Below are positions 25,606 through 33,732 of a stretch of DNA of 61,622 nucleotides, piece by piece. The translations under genes were made by a program, and so were the position numbers. Position 1 is the first letter of the stretch. Each line of letters opens with the position of its first letter. Below the pieces are notes generated by a model that saw nothing but the letters and a program-made list of their open reading frames with translations, ran no database searches and was not told the DNA's origin. The stretch lies in NCBI GenBank assembly GCA_034178705.1, contig JAXFQY010000065.1, forward strand, positions 1-61,622. Direction: 5' to 3'. The stretch comes from RUG12395 sp034178705. Lineage in GTDB: Bacteria > Bacillota > Clostridia > Oscillospirales > CAG-272.

Positions 25606-25633
25606 ATTCTATCATACTTTAGGAAAAAATCAA
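25606..25633 (-). promoter_or_regulatory. Promoter of the ferredoxin gene
   Basis: Minus strand TTGATT, 16-bp spacer, TAGAAT, about 30 nt before the start codon. Confidence 0.72.
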
Positions 25634-25661
25634 GAGTTTTCGATAAAAAGGAAAAAATTTT

Positions 25662-26849
25662 TCAGGAGGGATCTTTTTTTTCTGCTGTTTTGGCCGGTGT
25701 GTTGCCTTTGTTTTCCCGCTCATGCTCCGGCCGGTGCCCGCGACGACGGTTATGGCGTTTCCCGCCTTCGCGTCGCGGATTCTTTTTGTCGGTGTCTCCC
25801 GTGGGGGTGGGGGATGCTATGACGGATACCTCCGTTTCTGTCACCGCAATTTCTTCTTCCTCCGCTGGAAGGAGAGTCTCCTCTTCTTCCTCCGGTTTTG
25901 CCTTCGCTTTCGCACCGTTGCGTGCGGCATTTTCCGCCTTCCGTTGCTTTGCCGTCATCAGAACTCTGATTTCCCCCCGCGGATAGAACTTCGGTGCATC
26001 CGGCTTGTCGGTAAGCTTGACGCGAACAAGTCCGGCAAGAGGATTGATCTCGGTAATCACTCCTTGTCCGCCTGAGGTTTCGACAAGAGAGCCCACGGCA
26101 GGGGTGTTTTTGATTTCTTCCTCATAGGTTTCGTGTTCATAGCGCAGACAGCACATCAGTCTGCCGCAGGCGCCGGAAATCTTTGAACTGTTCAGGGAGA
26201 AGTTCTGTTCCTTTGCCATTTTGATGGAGACCTGAACAAAATCATTGAGAAAACTATGACAGCAAAAGGGTCTGCCGCAGACGCCAAGCCCTCCCATGAG
26301 CTTGGCTTCATCCCGGATACCGATCTGCCGCAGTTCGATACGGGTGCGGAAAACAGCGGCAAGCTCCTTGACAAGATCGCGGAAATCGACCCGACCCTCC
26401 GCCGTGAAGTAGAAAAGCAACTTGTTGTTGTCAAAGGTGTATTCCGCGTTGATGAGATTCATTTCAAGTCCGAGTGCGTCAATTTTCTTGCGGCAGATTT
26501 CACAGGCGCGTGCTTCTTTTTCCCGGTTTTCCGCATCGTGGCGAAGATCCGCATCCGTTGCGATACGAATCACGGGACGCAGCGGGCGGACCACCTCGCG
26601 CTCTGAAACTGTGTGATTGCCGCAGCTGGCTTCTCCGATTTCAACGCCGCGTGCGGTTTCGACAATCGCAAACTGTCCTGGGGCAATTTTCAGGTCGCCG
26701 GGATCGAAATAGTAGGTTTTTCCGGTCAGGCGGAAGCGTAAACCGACCACTTCAACCGGTGCGTTTGGGTCGCGCGGCGCTTCTGCCAGCTCGTCCTGCT
26801 TTTCGGAATCTTCCTCGGGAAGCGGCTTGGTATCAAATTCGTTTTGCAT
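25662..26849 (-). CDS. ricT: RicT/YaaT (PSP1 domain) protein
   Basis: RicT is part of the RicA-RicF-RicT (YmcA-YlbF-YaaT) Fe-S complex, which in Bacillus directs RNase Y to mRNAs and promotes sporulation and competence. The 395-residue protein holds the PSP1 domain in the middle (about 40-270) with the conserved Cys clusters GVCGRPFCCHSF and ISGACGRLMCCLRYE that carry the Fe-S role. Beyond residue 300 comes a low-complexity tail, first acidic (EEEEE runs) and then strongly basic (KRHNRRRGHRPEHER), longer than in Bacillus and possibly RNA-binding. It starts 12 bp after holB with AAGGAAG, the same gene order as in Bacillus. Partners are not encoded here. Confidence 0.94.
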   Translation of the reverse strand: MQNEFDTKPLPEEDSEKQDELAEAPRDPNAPVEVVGLRFRLTGKTYYFDPGDLKIAPGQFAIVETARGVEIGEASCGNHTVSEREVVRPLRPVIRIATDADLRHDAENREKEARACEICRKKIDALGLEMNLINAEYTFDNNKLLFYFTAEGRVDFRDLVKELAAVFRTRIELRQIGIRDEAKLMGGLGVCGRPFCCHSFLNDFVQVSIKMAKEQNFSLNSSKISGACGRLMCCLRYEHETYEEEIKNTPAVGSLVETSGGQGVITEINPLAGLVRVKLTDKPDAPKFYPRGEIRVLMTAKQRKAENAARNGAKAKAKPEEEEETLLPAEEEEIAVTETEVSVIASPTPTGDTDKKNPRREGGKRHNRRRGHRPEHERENKGNTPAKTAEKKDPS

Positions 26850-26861
26850 GAAACTTCCTTT

Positions 26862-27893
26862 CTATCGTGAACGCATTGCATTGTACGCCTTTACGCCGAA
26901 TGCAAGCAGAACCGTTTTCGGAGCAGTATTTTTTTCAAGCGAGGAGAGGGAGTCCTCAACTGCTTCGCTTACCTTCAGAGCGGTACGCAGAGTAAAACCG
27001 CCGGATATGAGTTGTACATTCTCCGTTTCCGCAAAAAAATCCGGAGCGACTTTTGCGGAGCGCTTTACCGTGATTATATCACGCAGTCCTGAATAAATCA
27101 ACCGGAAGATTGAGGAGGCCTCTGCCTTCTGAAGATTCAGCCCTGTGAAAAAAAGGATAAAATCTGCTTTTGAGCCGTTTCCTGCCAGAAGGGTCAGTGC
27201 GCGTTCTGCTGTTTCGTAGTTTGAGAGCAGTTTTTTTCCTTCTTCCGTGCCGTCCAGAACGGCTTGCGTCAGCTCAGCGCTGTTATGCGCTGCCGCTGAT
27301 GCGCGAAGAACAGAGATGCGGTCCGGATATCGACCGGTTTCTTGCATAAGGTGCGCGACTTGATCCCGGCTCGGCGGGGAAAGACGAAATACCGGAGCAC
27401 GGCTGCGGACAGTGGGAAGCAGCGCTTCTGCGTTTTCTGAAAGCAGAAAATAGTAGGTTCCCGGCACAGGAGGCTCCTCCAACATTTTCAGCAATGCATT
27501 TTGCGCTTCTGCGGTCATTTTGTCCGCGTCGCGTATGATATACACTTTAACCGAAAGTTCGGACGGGGAAAGAATTACGTTCTCCTTCAGCCGGCGGATT
27601 GTTTGAATTTTTACGCTTGCCCCACCCTCTGTATCAAAAGTCAGCACATCGATGCAGTTTCCCGAGAGAATTCTCCGGCAGGAATCGCAAGTGCCGCAGG
27701 GCAGGGAAGCCGTTCTGTCTTCTCTGCGGGTACAGGCAAGTGCAGCGGCAACGGAACGGGCAAAGCTGTATTTTCCCGCGCCTGCCGGCGCCTCCAGAAT
27801 ACAGGCATGCGGAAATCTGCCGCTGAGAATTTCCTCAGCGATTGTTTTTTTCAGCCGCTCACTCCCGATTACGGTCGGAAAATACGCTATCAC
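26862..27893 (-). CDS. holB: DNA polymerase III subunit delta'
   Basis: The stator subunit of the clamp loader that places the beta clamp on DNA. The 343-residue AAA+ protein has a P-loop-like segment EAPAGAGKYSFA, a four-Cys zinc knuckle (CTRRE...CGTCDSC, about 53-74), the Walker B/sensor region IIRDADKMTAEAQNALLKML and the arginine-bearing SRAPVF in place of the more usual SRC. The start is GTG, with AGGAG 8 nt upstream; an ATG at 27898 is out of frame. A promoter lies about 50 bp upstream and ricT follows immediately. It is divergent from spoIIIAA. Confidence 0.92.
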   Translation of the reverse strand: MIAYFPTVIGSERLKKTIAEEILSGRFPHACILEAPAGAGKYSFARSVAAALACTRREDRTASLPCGTCDSCRRILSGNCIDVLTFDTEGGASVKIQTIRRLKENVILSPSELSVKVYIIRDADKMTAEAQNALLKMLEEPPVPGTYYFLLSENAEALLPTVRSRAPVFRLSPPSRDQVAHLMQETGRYPDRISVLRASAAAHNSAELTQAVLDGTEEGKKLLSNYETAERALTLLAGNGSKADFILFFTGLNLQKAEASSIFRLIYSGLRDIITVKRSAKVAPDFFAETENVQLISGGFTLRTALKVSEAVEDSLSSLEKNTAPKTVLLAFGVKAYNAMRSR

Positions 27894-27942
27894 GGCATGC
27901 TCCTATTATCGATCAAAATGATTTAACGTGGTAATTTATAAT

Positions 27943-27971
27943 ATTTTATCATATCCTGTGGTAAAACACAA
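27943..27971 (-). promoter_or_regulatory. Promoter of holB-ricT
   Basis: Minus strand TTGTGT, 17-bp spacer, TAAAAT. Confidence 0.6.
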
Positions 27972-28100
27972 TGCTTTTTTTCAGGATCTCTGTGAAGATA
28001 AAAGCATGTTTTGCAAAAAAAGTTACGGGTTTCGCCTGTTTTTCCACGGTTTCCGGAAGAAACGGAGAAAATTACAAACGGCCTGTCCCCTGCCGGATCT

Positions 28101-28131
28101 GTCATAAAAGGTGCAGGACGACCATATAGAT
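28101..28131 (+). promoter_or_regulatory. Sigma-E-like promoter of the spoIIIA operon
   Basis: GTCATAAA, 14-bp spacer, CATATAGAT. This resembles the Bacillus sigma-E consensus (ATATT-like -35, 14-15 bp, CATACA-T). The predicted start would leave a leader of only about 15 nt. Inference rests on the match and on the known mother-cell expression of spoIIIA. Confidence 0.6.
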
Positions 28132-28151
28132 AATCGCGTGAGGTGATGCGC

Positions 28152-29048
28152 ATGGTTTCCTGTCTCCAGCCACAAGCGGCACAACGGATTTTCGGATATC
28201 TGCCTCTGAAAGCGGCGGATGCTGCTTTTGCAGCGCTGACGGCAGCGCACCGGACCCCGGAAGAAGTGAGCGAGCTGAGGCTGCGCTCCGGACGGATCGG
28301 TTCGCTTTCGCTGGATCGGGTGAATCTCCCCTTCGATTACTGTGCTGCACCGGAAGAGCTCCATGAGCTTGTTACCCGTTTGTGTGGCGGTTCTCTGTAC
28401 GCGTCAGAGGATGCGCTTCGCCGGGGTGTCCTGCCGCTTCCCGGTGGCTGTCGGGCTGCCGTTGTCTGTCGGCACCGCGTTTCTGAGGGGAAAAGTGTCG
28501 CGGAGCTCAGCTTTGACGCTCTTGTTTTCCGCGTCTCTTGCCATACGGAGGGGAAAAGCGCGGAGCTTGCACGGTTTTTTCGAGAGAAGCGGTGCGGAAT
28601 TCTTCTCTATGCTCCGCCGGCGGTCGGGAAAACGACCTATCTTCGCGATCTGGCCACTCTGCTGTCACGCGGTAACGATCCGCTTCGTGTTGCTCTTATT
28701 GATTGCCGGTGTGAGCTGGATGACGGCAGGCTGCCGCGCGATTCTCTGATTGATGTTTTGTCCGGGTATACCTGTGCGGAGGGAATTGAATGTGCGGCTC
28801 GCACGCTTGCGCCCGAGGTCATTTTGACGGACGAGCTCGGAGATTCCGGGGAGCGGGAGGCGGTGCTCTATGCCGCGTGCCGCGGCATACCTGTAATTGC
28901 AACCTGCCATGCTGCGGTGCCGGAGGAACTGATGCTCTGTTCGGATCCTGTCTTCTGCCGCGCGTTTCCTTATCTTGCAGCACTTCGCCGTCCTGTCGGA
29001 GCTACGGAATTCAGTATTGAACTTACCCCCTCCGGAGGCGTGCCGTGA
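28152..29048 (+). CDS. spoIIIAA: Stage III sporulation protein AA
   Basis: A cytoplasmic secretion-type ATPase thought to power or assemble the SpoIIIA-SpoIIQ channel between mother cell and forespore. The 298-residue protein has the P-loop ILLYAPPAVGKTTYLRDLA, an Asp-box-like LIDCRCELDD and Walker B VILTDELGD, then the ATCHA segment. The first Gly of the P-loop is Ala, as in some clostridial members. Three start codons cluster (GTG 28143, ATG 28146, ATG 28152); the last is chosen because GAGGTG lies 6 nt upstream. It is first of eight genes, with a sigma-E-like promoter; its TGA overlaps the next GTG. Confidence 0.95.
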   Translation: MVSCLQPQAAQRIFGYLPLKAADAAFAALTAAHRTPEEVSELRLRSGRIGSLSLDRVNLPFDYCAAPEELHELVTRLCGGSLYASEDALRRGVLPLPGGCRAAVVCRHRVSEGKSVAELSFDALVFRVSCHTEGKSAELARFFREKRCGILLYAPPAVGKTTYLRDLATLLSRGNDPLRVALIDCRCELDDGRLPRDSLIDVLSGYTCAEGIECAARTLAPEVILTDELGDSGEREAVLYAACRGIPVIATCHAAVPEELMLCSDPVFCRAFPYLAALRRPVGATEFSIELTPSGGVP

Positions 29049-29527
29049 TATTGACTTTCGGTGTGCTTCTCTGCACCTTTGCCATGCTGCTCTTTTCCCT
29101 TTCTCGGTGGGAAAAGAAACGAAGACGGGTGGAAACACTCCGCTTCCTGTCCCGCCTTGTCCGTTCGGTGCGTACCGGCGTCGCGGATTACTGCACGCCG
29201 CTCCCCCGTATTTTTTCCTCCTTTTCGGAATGCGGAGAAGAGGAACGTGCTTTTCTCTCTGAGTTATCCGCAAACGGCGTGAAGACGGCGCTTGACCGGT
29301 ATGGCGATACACTCGCCATAGACGAAGAGGATCGGAAAGCGGTTCTTGAATTTTTTTCCGCCTGCAAAACCGGTTATCGCGGGACTGTGACCACGCTGTG
29401 TGACACCTTCCTTCGGGCGCTTTCCGAACGGATCGATCCCCTTGAGGGAAGGCTTATGTCTGAACTTCGGCTTGCCCTTCTGCTTCCGCTGACGGTCGGG
29501 ACACTCATCCTTCTGCTCTTTCTCTGA
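29045..29527 (+). CDS. spoIIIAB: Stage III sporulation protein AB
   Basis: A 160-residue mother-cell membrane protein resembling the GspF-type platform of type II secretion. One membrane helix is at 2-19, a charged helical domain (RLVRSVRTGVADYCTPLP to LEFFSACKTGYRGTVTT) fills the middle, and a second hydrophobic segment LALLLPLTVGTLILLLFL ends the protein. The start GTG overlaps the spoIIIAA stop by 4 nt, with GGAGGCG upstream, so translation is coupled. Assignment rests on length, topology and its fixed place in the operon. Confidence 0.92.
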   Translation: MILTFGVLLCTFAMLLFSLSRWEKKRRRVETLRFLSRLVRSVRTGVADYCTPLPRIFSSFSECGEEERAFLSELSANGVKTALDRYGDTLAIDEEDRKAVLEFFSACKTGYRGTVTTLCDTFLRALSERIDPLEGRLMSELRLALLLPLTVGTLILLLFL

Positions 29528-29534
29528 GGTGAAT

Positions 29535-29729
29535 ATGGATATTGGTATTATCATGAAGATTGCCGGGGTTGCCCTGCTTGTGGCAGTGATCAATTCAATA
29601 CTCTCCAAGGCGGGACGGGACGAGCAGGTGATGTTCGTGACAATTGCAGGTGTTGTTTGTGTTCTCCTGGTCCTGATGGGCTATATTGCGGAGCTTTTTG
29701 AGACGGTCCGGACCGTCTTCGGACTATGA
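29535..29729 (+). CDS. spoIIIAC: Stage III sporulation protein AC
   Basis: A 64-residue, two-helix membrane protein of the SpoIIIA channel, comparable with small export-apparatus subunits. It has helix 1 IIMKIAGVALLVAVINSILS, a short charged loop AGRDEQ, and helix 2 VTIAGVVCVLLVLMGYIAEL followed by FETVRTVF. Length and motifs match the family closely. GAGG lies 5 nt before the chosen ATG; a GTG two codons earlier is also in frame. It follows spoIIIAB by 7 bp and overlaps spoIIIAD by 4. Confidence 0.95.
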   Translation: MDIGIIMKIAGVALLVAVINSILSKAGRDEQVMFVTIAGVVCVLLVLMGYIAELFETVRTVFGL

Positions 29730-30109
29730 CCTTTCTTGCGTTTTGCGGCGCTTTGCTGTGCGGCGCCTTGCTTGCTTTTCTGCTCCGAGAAGCGCACAGC
29801 CCGCTTGCGAGACTCCTTTGTGTGGTCTGTGCCGTTCTTGTAACCGTTCGCCTTCTTTCCACCTACTCAGAGGTTTTGGAAGGCACTGTTTCCCTCCTGG
29901 AAGATGGGGGAATCGGGGAGGTCGCGCGGGTTCTCCTGAAGACGATCGGAGTAGCATTGCTTTGCGAAACGGTTGGGGATGTTTGCCGCGATCTCGGAGA
30001 GACCGCATGTGCTTCTCGTGTGGAACTTTGCGGAAAGCTGGAGGTTCTTGCCCTTGCCCTGCCGCTTGTCAGCCGCCTACTTTCCGACCTGCGGGAGCTT
30101 CTGCCATGA
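29726..30109 (+). CDS. spoIIIAD: Stage III sporulation protein AD
   Basis: A 127-residue membrane protein of the SpoIIIA complex with about three to four hydrophobic segments (LAFCGALLCGALLAFLL, LLCVVCAVLVTVRLL, VLLKTIGVALLCETVGDVC, LEVLALALPLVSRLL). The segment KTIGVALLCETVGDVCRDLG is the family's most conserved part. Start and stop overlap neighbours by ATGA, so its amount is coupled to spoIIIAC and spoIIIAE. Confidence 0.94.
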   Translation: MTFLAFCGALLCGALLAFLLREAHSPLARLLCVVCAVLVTVRLLSTYSEVLEGTVSLLEDGGIGEVARVLLKTIGVALLCETVGDVCRDLGETACASRVELCGKLEVLALALPLVSRLLSDLRELLP

Positions 30110-31248
30110 TAAAACGTGTCTTCCTTCCGTTTCTTGTATTTCTGATGCTTGCTTTTCTGCCGGCAATCAATGTGAGAGCAGAGGAGATTACCTATACTTA
30201 TATCCCGGGAGAAGAAGAAAACGACAGTGCAAAAACGGAAAGCGCGTTGAAGGAGGCTCTTCCGGAAGCGGTTCGGGAACGACTCTCCCCGACAGCGGCT
30301 GAATTGCTTCACGGAGATGTGCAGAATCCCTTCAAGATCCTCGGGGATCTGTTGGGTGCTTTTCCGGATGAACTGGATAGACCCCTTCAGCTTGCTGTCA
30401 GACTCACGGCGCTGATTATTCTGTCCACCCTTCTTTCTGCGGTTCTTTCCCTCGGTAAAGGAACTGAACTGGCGGGGAAGCTTTGCCGGGCTGCCGTTTT
30501 TTCCCTTGCGCTTTTTCCTACGATGAAAGGTCTTCTACAGGGCGTTACCGAACTTGTGCATGAACTGGATACTTTTCTTATCGCCTTGCTTCCGATTTTT
30601 ACCTCGCTCTCCGCTGCGGGAGGGGGATCCGCCGTGGCGGCGGTGACAAACGCTGGTCTATATCTTTTTACTGCGCTCAGCGAGCATATCTGCGCGGATG
30701 CGCTTCTTCCTGTCTGCAGCGTATTATTCTGCCTGATTGTGGCAGCGGCTGTTTCCGGTATTGATCTTTCCGGTGCTGTCAAGCTTCTTCGGGACGCATA
30801 CAGCTGGGCAATCGGTTTTTCCGTTATGTTGGTTACCGCTGTATATTCCTTCGGAAGCAGCGTTGCCGCGGCACGGGACAGCATTGCGCTGCGGGCGGTC
30901 CGCTTTGCTGCAGGAAACTTTATTCCGGTTGTGGGCGGCGCCGTCAGTGAGGCGATCCGGACGGTTTCCGGGAGCCTGAAGCTGGTCCGTTCCGCTGTCG
31001 GATGGATTGCATTCGCTGCGCTTTTGCTTCTTTTGGTGCCTCCCGTGATCCGTTTGCTGCTTTACCGTATGGCGATCGGCTTCTGCGCGGCGGAGGCCAG
31101 AATGGCAGGGCTGGAGACAGAGGCGCGCCTGCTCGACGGGGCTGCACAGGTCTGCGGCCTGCTGACGGCGGCGTTAGCTGCAGTTGCGGCTTTGTTTCTC
31201 ATTGCCGTGACGGTATTTGTGCTCTCTGCAACGGCAGGTGTGGCATGA
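30106..31248 (+). CDS. spoIIIAE: Stage III sporulation protein AE
   Basis: The large polytopic subunit of the SpoIIIA channel, 380 residues. It starts with a signal-like helix (FLPFLVFLMLAFLPAINVRA), has an exposed acidic segment up to about residue 95, then a series of about seven membrane helices to the C-terminus (for example LIILSTLLSAVLSLG, LPVCSVLFCLIVAAAVSGID, IAFAALLLLLVPPVIRLL, LTAALAAVAALFLIAVTVFV). Motifs NFIPVVGGAVSEA and GIDLSGAVKLLRDAY are typical. The frame is open far upstream inside spoIIIAD, but the ATGA overlap and signal helix fix the start. Ends overlapping spoIIIAF. Confidence 0.95.
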   Translation: MIKRVFLPFLVFLMLAFLPAINVRAEEITYTYIPGEEENDSAKTESALKEALPEAVRERLSPTAAELLHGDVQNPFKILGDLLGAFPDELDRPLQLAVRLTALIILSTLLSAVLSLGKGTELAGKLCRAAVFSLALFPTMKGLLQGVTELVHELDTFLIALLPIFTSLSAAGGGSAVAAVTNAGLYLFTALSEHICADALLPVCSVLFCLIVAAAVSGIDLSGAVKLLRDAYSWAIGFSVMLVTAVYSFGSSVAAARDSIALRAVRFAAGNFIPVVGGAVSEAIRTVSGSLKLVRSAVGWIAFAALLLLLVPPVIRLLLYRMAIGFCAAEARMAGLETEARLLDGAAQVCGLLTAALAAVAALFLIAVTVFVLSATAGVA

Positions 31249-31724
31249 CGGCGTGGATAACGGCGCTCTGCGTCACCGCCGTCGGATGCGGGTTGCTTGT
31301 CGCCCTGAAGCCGAGGCGGGAGGGCGGTGTCGGAAAGGGTGTTTCCTTTACCGCATCGCTTCTTATGCTCACCGTGCTCCTATCCCCCCTTCCGAACCTG
31401 ATCGGAAAGGTGAGGGAACTGTTTCCGCAGGACTTTTCTTCTTCCGTCAGTCTGGAGAAAAGTGATGCAATGCAGAATTGGGTGCTCGGGGTATCTTCGG
31501 ATGAGATCGGCCGGAGAATTTCCGAATATATCGCTCTCCATTATGGGGGAGATACAAAAGGAATGAAGATCATGCTGACGCTGGATCGTACGGATCCGGG
31601 TGCCGTCCGGATTGTGCGGGTCACGGTTGATCTGCGGGCCTGCACGGTGCTTTACGGTGCAGAAGAGCTTCAAAAGGAGCTGTCCTCCCTTCTCAGCTGT
31701 GAAACGACCGTTCTTGTGAGGTAG
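31245..31724 (+). CDS. spoIIIAF: Stage III sporulation protein AF
   Basis: A 159-residue membrane protein with two N-terminal helices (WITALCVTAVGCGLLVAL and SLLMLTVLLSPLPNLIGKV) and a soluble domain (about 75-159) of the ring-building type that faces the intermembrane space. The ATG overlaps the spoIIIAE stop; the open frame further upstream is antisense-free read-through of spoIIIAE and not used. Function is as part of the feeding channel. Confidence 0.93.
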   Translation: MTAWITALCVTAVGCGLLVALKPRREGGVGKGVSFTASLLMLTVLLSPLPNLIGKVRELFPQDFSSSVSLEKSDAMQNWVLGVSSDEIGRRISEYIALHYGGDTKGMKIMLTLDRTDPGAVRIVRVTVDLRACTVLYGAEELQKELSSLLSCETTVLVR

Positions 31725-31730
31725 AGATAT

Positions 31731-32159
31731 ATGAACAAAAAAACTGTCGAATTATTTTTAAGAAAGAACGGCGTTCTTGTCGCTCTTGCCTTGGCTGCAA
31801 TCGGGTTACTTTTAATCGGCTCCCGCTCTTTCGGAGGGACAGAAACGCAGAAGTCGGTTCAGCAGCAGCGCAGCGAATGGGAGGAGAACTATCGTGCGGA
31901 ACTGACGGAGCGAGCGACCGCTCTTTGTAATTCCGTTTCCGGGGTGCGGGACGCGGAGGTTTTGCTGACATTTTCTTCCGGTTTTGTCTACGAATACGGA
32001 AGCAGCTCGCAGATCCGCGCGGTGCAGTATCCTGTACCGCGCGGAGCAGCGGTTGTCTGCCGCGGCGGGGATATCCCGCAGATAGAAAAGGAACTGGTCG
32101 ATCTTCTGTCCTGTGCTCTCGGGATTTCCAGCAATCAGATTTCCGTTTCCGGAAAATAG
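31731..32159 (+). CDS. spoIIIAG: Stage III sporulation protein AG
   Basis: A 142-residue ring component of the SpoIIIA-SpoIIQ channel. One membrane helix at about 15-31 (VLVALALAAIGLLLIG) is followed by a coiled stretch and the ring-building domain (CNSVSGVRDAEVLLTFSSG, PRGAAVVCRGG, LVDLLSCALGISSNQISV). GAGG lies 10 nt before the ATG. It is shorter than the Bacillus protein, as is usual in Clostridia. The 82-bp gap to spoIIIAH holds a small AACCGC-AGA-GCGGTT hairpin. Confidence 0.93.
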   Translation: MNKKTVELFLRKNGVLVALALAAIGLLLIGSRSFGGTETQKSVQQQRSEWEENYRAELTERATALCNSVSGVRDAEVLLTFSSGFVYEYGSSSQIRAVQYPVPRGAAVVCRGGDIPQIEKELVDLLSCALGISSNQISVSGK

Positions 32160-32241
32160 TAGGCATAACGGCGCTGTGTGCCGCATAGATATTAACGAAA
32201 AACCGCAGAGCGGTTGAAAGAGAAAGAAAGCGGGTGCTGTG

Positions 32242-32823
32242 ATGAAAGAGTTTTTCACGAAGCTTTGGGAAGGAACAAAAAAGGTTTGCGCGACGGTCGG
32301 AAAAAGGAATTGGATCATCATTCTCTGCGTCTTTGCGGTCGGGCTTGCCGTTTATCTGAATTTCGTCCTTTTCGCCGGGGGGGATGATACAGTGGATTAC
32401 GGTAATTCCAACATGGCGGACCATTACACCGCAGACGATGAGCAGCTGGCAAAAACGAGTGCCCAGACGGCAGCGGAGTACTTTGCTTCCACTGTGCTCG
32501 ACCGTCAGAGAGCAAGGGATGAGGCTATCGAGGTTCTGCAGACGGTTGTTGCCAGCGCGGACGCCCTGGAAACAACAAAAGAGCAGGCGCTTGCCGATAT
32601 TTCGGCAATTGCGGCGGGAATCGAAATGGAAGCGAATATTGAAACGCTTGTGAAATCCAAAGGCTTCTCGGATTGTATCGCAGTGATTTCCGGGAAAACC
32701 GTGAATGTGATTGTGAAAAGCGACGGCTTGCTTCCGAGCGAGGTGGCACAGATTAAGGAAATCGTCTATGAAACGACAGGTACGGAGCCTGCCAACATAA
32801 AAATAATCGAAAAAAGCGCCTGA
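32242..32823 (+). CDS. spoIIIAH: Stage III sporulation protein AH
   Basis: The mother-cell protein whose ring domain docks with forespore SpoIIQ. The 193-residue product has an N-terminal membrane helix (WIIILCVFAVGLAVYLNFVLF, cut here to its core), a helical stalk with Asp/Glu-rich repeats, and the EscJ/FliF-like ring-building domain (about 115-193: ANIETLVKSKGFSDCIAVI, GKTVNVIVKSDGLLPSEV, IVYETTGTEPANIKII). The ATG was chosen over the adjacent GTG; neither has a strong ribosome binding site, so expression may be lower than for upstream genes. It is last in the operon and followed by a terminator. Confidence 0.94.
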   Translation: MKEFFTKLWEGTKKVCATVGKRNWIIILCVFAVGLAVYLNFVLFAGGDDTVDYGNSNMADHYTADDEQLAKTSAQTAAEYFASTVLDRQRARDEAIEVLQTVVASADALETTKEQALADISAIAAGIEMEANIETLVKSKGFSDCIAVISGKTVNVIVKSDGLLPSEVAQIKEIVYETTGTEPANIKIIEKSA

Positions 32824-32838
32824 TCCGTGCGATTTGTG

Positions 32839-32878
32839 AAGAACGCCTCCGGAAGGGATTTTCGGCGGCGTTCTTTTC
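32839..32878 (+). terminator. Terminator of the spoIIIA operon
   Basis: Stem AAGAACGCC / GGCGTTCTT extended by TCCG/CGG pairs, then TTTCCCC. It lies 16 nt after spoIIIAH. Confidence 0.8.
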
Positions 32879-32884
32879 CCCCTC

Positions 32885-32913
32885 TTGACATCGGGGGAAT
32901 AATTCACTATAAT
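32885..32913 (+). promoter_or_regulatory. Consensus sigma-A promoter
   Basis: TTGACA, 17-bp spacer, TATAAT, a full match, 31 nt before the ATG of the single-pass membrane protein. This gene is therefore probably vegetative, unlike spoIIIA. Confidence 0.88.
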
Positions 32914-32943
32914 GAAATCAAACGTAAAAAGGCGGGAATCGAA

Positions 32944-33645
32944 ATGGGAAAAATCAAAGAAAAATTTGAAAATTACTGGTATTATTATAAATATCCCACC
33001 CTGCTCGGTCTCCTTGTCCTGATTATCTCCATTGCTGCGCTTGTACAGTGTGCCTCCGCTGATGAGTATGATCTCTGCATTACCTATGCCGGACCCTACA
33101 GCATGTCCGACGCGGAACTGGATGCGGCCTCCTACGACTGCGCCTCTGCGCTCGGACGGGATCTCACGGGAGACGGAAAGGTACAGGTGAGTTTCAACAA
33201 TATTTATTACATGACAGCGGACCAGATTCGTGCCGCGCTGACGAAAAACCCAAACTTCGTTGTCAAAGACGAGGTGCTTAAAACAAACCTTGAAAGCTTT
33301 GATCGCGAATTTGCGGCAGGAGACACCGTAATCTGGCTGGTTGATCCTGCGTTATATGACCGTTTTGCCAAAACCGACGATTGGGTTTCCATGCTGGAGG
33401 TTGTTGACGCCGAGCTGTGGCGTTCCTTGACTGCGGAACTTCCTGACGGTGCCTTTGATCAGTACAGTATCCGCCTTTCGGAAACTGCATTCGGTAAGCT
33501 CTATTTCTCCTATTTGCCGGAGGATACGTTGCTTTGTATGCGTCGCAGCTCAAATTACACTGCGCTGATGGGACAGACAGAGTCGGGAGAGCAGTATGAC
33601 CGCGGAGCGGAAGCGCTCCGGGAGATTCTTTCCTTCGGACGGTAA
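32944..33645 (+). CDS. Single-pass membrane protein with extracytoplasmic domain, unknown
   Basis: A 233-residue protein I do not recognise. A short basic N-terminus (GKIKEKFENYWYYYKYPT) precedes one membrane helix (LLGLLVLIISIAALVQCA, about 20-38), and the rest is an acidic domain outside the membrane with tyrosine- and aspartate-rich stretches (DEYDLCITYAGPYSMSD, LDAASYDCASALGRDL, TVIWLVDPALYDRF). It is not a lipoprotein: the Cys near 37 lacks a lipobox context. The ATG lies after AAGGCGGG. It has its own strong promoter, separate from the sporulation operon. Confidence 0.75.
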   Translation: MGKIKEKFENYWYYYKYPTLLGLLVLIISIAALVQCASADEYDLCITYAGPYSMSDAELDAASYDCASALGRDLTGDGKVQVSFNNIYYMTADQIRAALTKNPNFVVKDEVLKTNLESFDREFAAGDTVIWLVDPALYDRFAKTDDWVSMLEVVDAELWRSLTAELPDGAFDQYSIRLSETAFGKLYFSYLPEDTLLCMRRSSNYTALMGQTESGEQYDRGAEALREILSFGR

Positions 33646-33732
33646 ATGCCGTAACAAATCCCTGCCTCCGTCATAAGATGATATCGGGAGCCGAAAAGCT
33701 CCATTCATGATATCAAATTCGGAGGTACCATT

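Noticed and set aside
31693..32907. A 404-codon minus-strand frame over spoIIIAG and spoIIIAH
   Set aside because: Antisense to two sporulation genes with intact domains; no ribosome binding site.
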